Of a stretch of 10,983 nt of DNA, positions 9,154 through 10,983 are shown in pieces (the stretch's first letter is position 1; each line of letters opens with the position of its first letter). The notes under the pieces are model-generated. The model saw nothing but the letters and a program-made list of their open reading frames with translations. It searched no databases and was not told where the DNA came from. Source of the DNA: Coemansia sp. RSA 922 (taxonomy: Eukaryota > Kickxellomycota > Kickxellomycetes > Kickxellales > Kickxellaceae); the NCBI GenBank assembly GCA_027577415.1, contig JANBQS010000874.1, positions 1 through 10,983 of the forward strand, read 5' to 3'. The position numbers and the translations under genes were made by a program.

Positions 9154-9293
9154 CTCTGATTGCTAGCTTGGGTGTGACATATGCAAAACTAGAACGGCAT
9201 AAACCGGCGACCGTGGGCGGATAGCGACTATAGCTTCTCTTTTATTTTCCCTAGTATCTTATACTATTATTTCTATTATCTCTTGCCAAAAGG

Positions 9294-9779
9294 ATGAGCA
9301 ACTACCCAGTTAATTTTAGGAGGAACGTTCTTAGGAAACTCCAGGAGGATCGGACTATCAACGCGGTTCACTTATCGATTGATGAGTTTGATGGGGGTTC
9401 TATAGGACTACACATATTCAGCCTCTCTATTGTCTCTGACGCATTCATAGGGATGACTAGAGACATGCGTGCCCATCTTGTCACCGCTCTGCTTTGTAGT
9501 GAGTTGGCCAGCGCGATGTACACTGCCTTAGTAAGAAGTCAACTGATGATGCATTAATCATAATTATCCTATGAAGTGCGACTAATTGACATTTTTTGGT
9601 CATTGTAGAATATGTATACTGTTGCAGAATAAAGAGCTGAATACCCACGTTGGACCCCAAATGGCGTAGTAATGCAAGAGGGTGAACAAGAACCCATCCA
9701 AGAGCCCAAGAAGAAGACCCGCAAGAGGAAGTCGCGCAAAAGGGGTTCAAAAAATACCAGTGAACCTGTCGTCGAGTAA
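9294..9779 (+). pseudogene. Divergent BolA-family paralogue with in-frame stop (middle copy)
   Basis: Exon 1 (9294-9530, 79 codons) reads as a BolA domain: LQEDRTINAVHLS, then IVSDAFIGMTRDMRAHLV and SELASAMYTAL. A 78-nt intron (9531-9608, GTAAGA..TTGTAG, branch GACTAATTG) precedes exon 2. Exon 2 opens NMYTVAE, then TAA at 9630-9632, exactly where the third copy has TAC in EYKADNPHW. The phase continues as RAEYPRWTPNG to a second stop at 9777-9779, with a Lys/Arg-rich tail (KKKTRKRKSRKRGSKN). As written it makes 86 residues, which still cover most of the BolA fold; full length would be 135. It lacks the SGGCG Cys and the LHA His. It could be a young pseudogene or a functional shortened form. 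Confidence 0.65.
9531..9608 (+). other. Intron of the middle BolA paralogue (78 nt, phase 0)
   Basis: Donor GTAAGAAGTC, branch site GACTAATTGACATTTTTT and acceptor CATTGTAG align with the intron of the third copy at the donor and branch regions, at the same codon position. The first, Bol3-like copy has no intron at that position. Confidence 0.8.
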
Positions 9780-10177
9780 ATTGAAAAATTAAATTGCGCT
9801 TTTGGACGTGTTTGTGTTTGTTGGGATGCTGCTGTAATAAATCGATCTTAATAGTTGGATAATTCCTCACATTCTTTTTGGTGCGAAGGTGACAGCAGGA
9901 ATGAACTGTTCATAGCCGACTATTAATTAAAATGTAAATAATGTAGATCAATTGGCGTCTGTCGCATCTGTAGCTGAAGCTAAAAAAGAAGTACCTCTGA
10001 GCCAATAGCAATTGACATCACTCCATTCTAAATCAAATATCAGCTATAAAGGAGTGAGAGTGATGATGTAAACAAAACGCAGCGATGTATAAATTCACGA
10101 TTATGTGGGTGGATTGCGGTTTTCTCTTCTCTTCATTTTTTCCACCAAATATATTTTATTTTATAACCACGCCAAAA
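9780..10177. promoter_or_regulatory. Intergenic region: 3' end of middle copy and promoter of third BolA paralogue
   Basis: An AATAAA polyadenylation-type signal lies at 9836-9841, about 60 nt past the second stop of the middle copy. Further on, CCAAT at 10002-10006 and TATAAA at 10045-10050 have promoter-like spacing before ATG 10178, followed by a pyrimidine-rich leader (10120-10170). I see no gene here. An in-phase ATG at 10085 would only add leader-derived Phe-rich sequence. Confidence 0.45.
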
Positions 10178-10617
10178 ATGGATTTCAGAGATACTTTCGA
10201 AGGAGACGTTCGCAGGAGGCTCCAGGAGGACCCAACCATCAACCCTGTTCACCTGTCGTTTGAAGAGAGAACCGATTACACTGTTGGAATCCACATGTTC
10301 CTTATCACTATTGTCTCTGATGCGTTCGTGGGGATGACTAAGGTGATGCGTGATCACCTAGTCCACACGCTGTTCCGTAGAGAGATAGCTAGTGCAATGG
10401 CGACTGCCTGGGTAAGAAGTCTACTGATGCTTAGAGTTGTAAAGGCCTCTATGAAACATGACTAATTGGCATTTTTGTTTCTTGCATATAGTCTCTTTAC
10501 ACTGTTGCAGAGTACAAGGCGGATAACCCACATTGGACTCCTAGTAGCACAGTCGTGCAAGGCAATGATAAAGAAAAACAGGAACCTGCCCAGGAGACTA
10601 AGAAGAACACTACCTAA
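10178..10617 (+). CDS. Divergent BolA-family paralogue (third copy)
   Basis: Two exons, 10178-10411 (78 codons) and 10492-10617 (41 codons plus TAA), give 119 residues. Exon 1 carries LQEDPTINPVHLSFEE, ITIVSDAFVGMTKVMRDHLV and IASAMATAW. Exon 2 continues SLYTVAEYKADNPHWTPSS and matches SLFTVSQYKAKNPDW of the first copy, which confirms both the splice and the relationship. About 37 of 64 core residues match the middle copy by eye. BolA proteins normally carry a helix-2 Arg-His pair, a later HA/HG histidine and, in BolA3, a Cys in SGGCG. Here RH is RDH, the later His is gone (ASAMATA) and SGGCG is replaced (ERTDYTVG). An Fe-S or glutaredoxin-dependent role is therefore doubtful. ATG 10178 is chosen because both divergent copies have GCCAAAA just before the start. 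Confidence 0.75.
10412..10491 (+). other. Intron of the third BolA paralogue (80 nt, phase 0)
   Basis: Donor GTAAGAAGTC, branch GACTAATTGGCATTTTT and acceptor TTGCATATAG. The donor decamer and the branch block are the same as, or nearly the same as, those in the middle copy, while the intron centre differs. Splicing restores the homology to the intronless first copy. Confidence 0.87.
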
Positions 10618-10717
10618 AGGCGCACCAAGAGCTCTAGCAACCCCACTGTCATGTAAACTGAGCAAATGTCTCACTCAGGAATAGGCGATCTCGCTTGTAG
10701 AGCTCCTATGGTATAAT

Positions 10718-10723
10718 AATAAA
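10718..10723 (+). terminator. AATAAA polyadenylation-type signal after the third BolA gene
   Basis: AATAAA lies 101 nt after the TAA of the third BolA-family gene, in AT-rich sequence. This is a plausible cleavage and polyadenylation signal, judged by motif only. Confidence 0.35.
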
Positions 10724-10824
10724 TTGACCAAAATATCTGGCTAATACGCTACGCTACTGTCTCGTGTGTCAGGGGACCGAGGCTTGTGGCCCGCAATTAA
10801 AAGGCATAATATGAATATTGAGTG

Positions 10825-10879
10825 ATGGCGACAGTAGACAATGAGCTGCCGCCGCTATTTTCTGGCGATGACTCTCTAC
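10825..10879 (+). CDS. Possible first exon of a gene running off the window
   Basis: ATG 10825 starts MATVDNELPPLFSGDDSL, a natural-looking acidic N-terminus. The phase ends at TGA 10906-10908 after 27 codons, but GTAGGT at 10880 could be a splice donor, with CTAAAA-type branch candidates further on. It is too short to identify. If real, the remainder lies beyond 10983. The rest of 10618-10983 shows nothing I can call. Confidence 0.22.
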
Positions 10880-10983
10880 GTAGGTATCACCCAAAAGTGG
10901 CGGAATGACGAACGCAGAACTAAAACGACACATGAATAGGCGACAGTGAGTGTGTGATACTAAAATGTATTCCGATAAATATA

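Noticed and set aside
9609..9670. Alternative acceptor (GTTGCAG at about 9626) to bypass the stop in the middle BolA copy
   Set aside because: It shifts the frame to NKELNTHVGPQMA and meets TAG soon after. The result does not match the sister copies.
1..10983. tRNA, rRNA, CRISPR arrays, insertion sequences, viral genes
   Set aside because: I looked for them on both strands and saw no supporting structure or motif.

Overview
The window looks like nuclear DNA from a fungus. The support is a long open reading frame that reads as the V-ATPase assembly factor RAV1, short (78-89 nt) GT..AG introns with CTAAT-type branch sites, pyrimidine-rich leaders and compact intergenic spacing. An early-diverging lineage is possible, but I cannot place it firmly from sequence alone. 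I see no bacterial operons, rRNA, tRNA, CRISPR array or intact transposon.

Layout. (1) About 417-2926, + strand: an unrecognised acidic, Ser/Thr/Gln/Asn-rich repeat protein. It has two hydrophobic segments, four tandem 19-residue repeats and a later family of roughly 35-residue repeats. Its reading frame is broken: an in-frame TAG lies at 966-968, which an intron could remove, and the coding signal moves from one frame to another near 2013-2033. It is either an incompletely understood spliced gene, a decaying gene, or a gene carrying a sequence error. (2) 2927-3951: mostly non-coding, with a faint, broken coding signal on the minus strand at 3066-3341. (3) 8504-3952, minus strand: RAV1, 1487 codons in two exons. 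The first exon of 27 codons is recovered here across an 89-nt intron. (4) 8734-10617, + strand: three tandem BolA-family genes. The first is intronless and carries the SGGCG and LHA signatures of the BolA3/Bol3 type. The second and third are divergent sister copies sharing a phase-0 intron. Both have lost the Cys and His positions associated with Fe-S work in this family, and the second carries an in-frame stop. (5) 10618-10983: intergenic, with a possible first exon of another + strand gene at 10825.

Functional links. RAV1 and the Bol3-like gene are head to head, with 229 bp between their start codons, so they probably share a promoter region. RAV1 supports V-ATPase assembly, and BolA3-type proteins act in mitochondrial Fe-S cluster delivery. 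The most interesting system here is the BolA array, in which one conserved gene is followed by two rapidly diverging derivatives.
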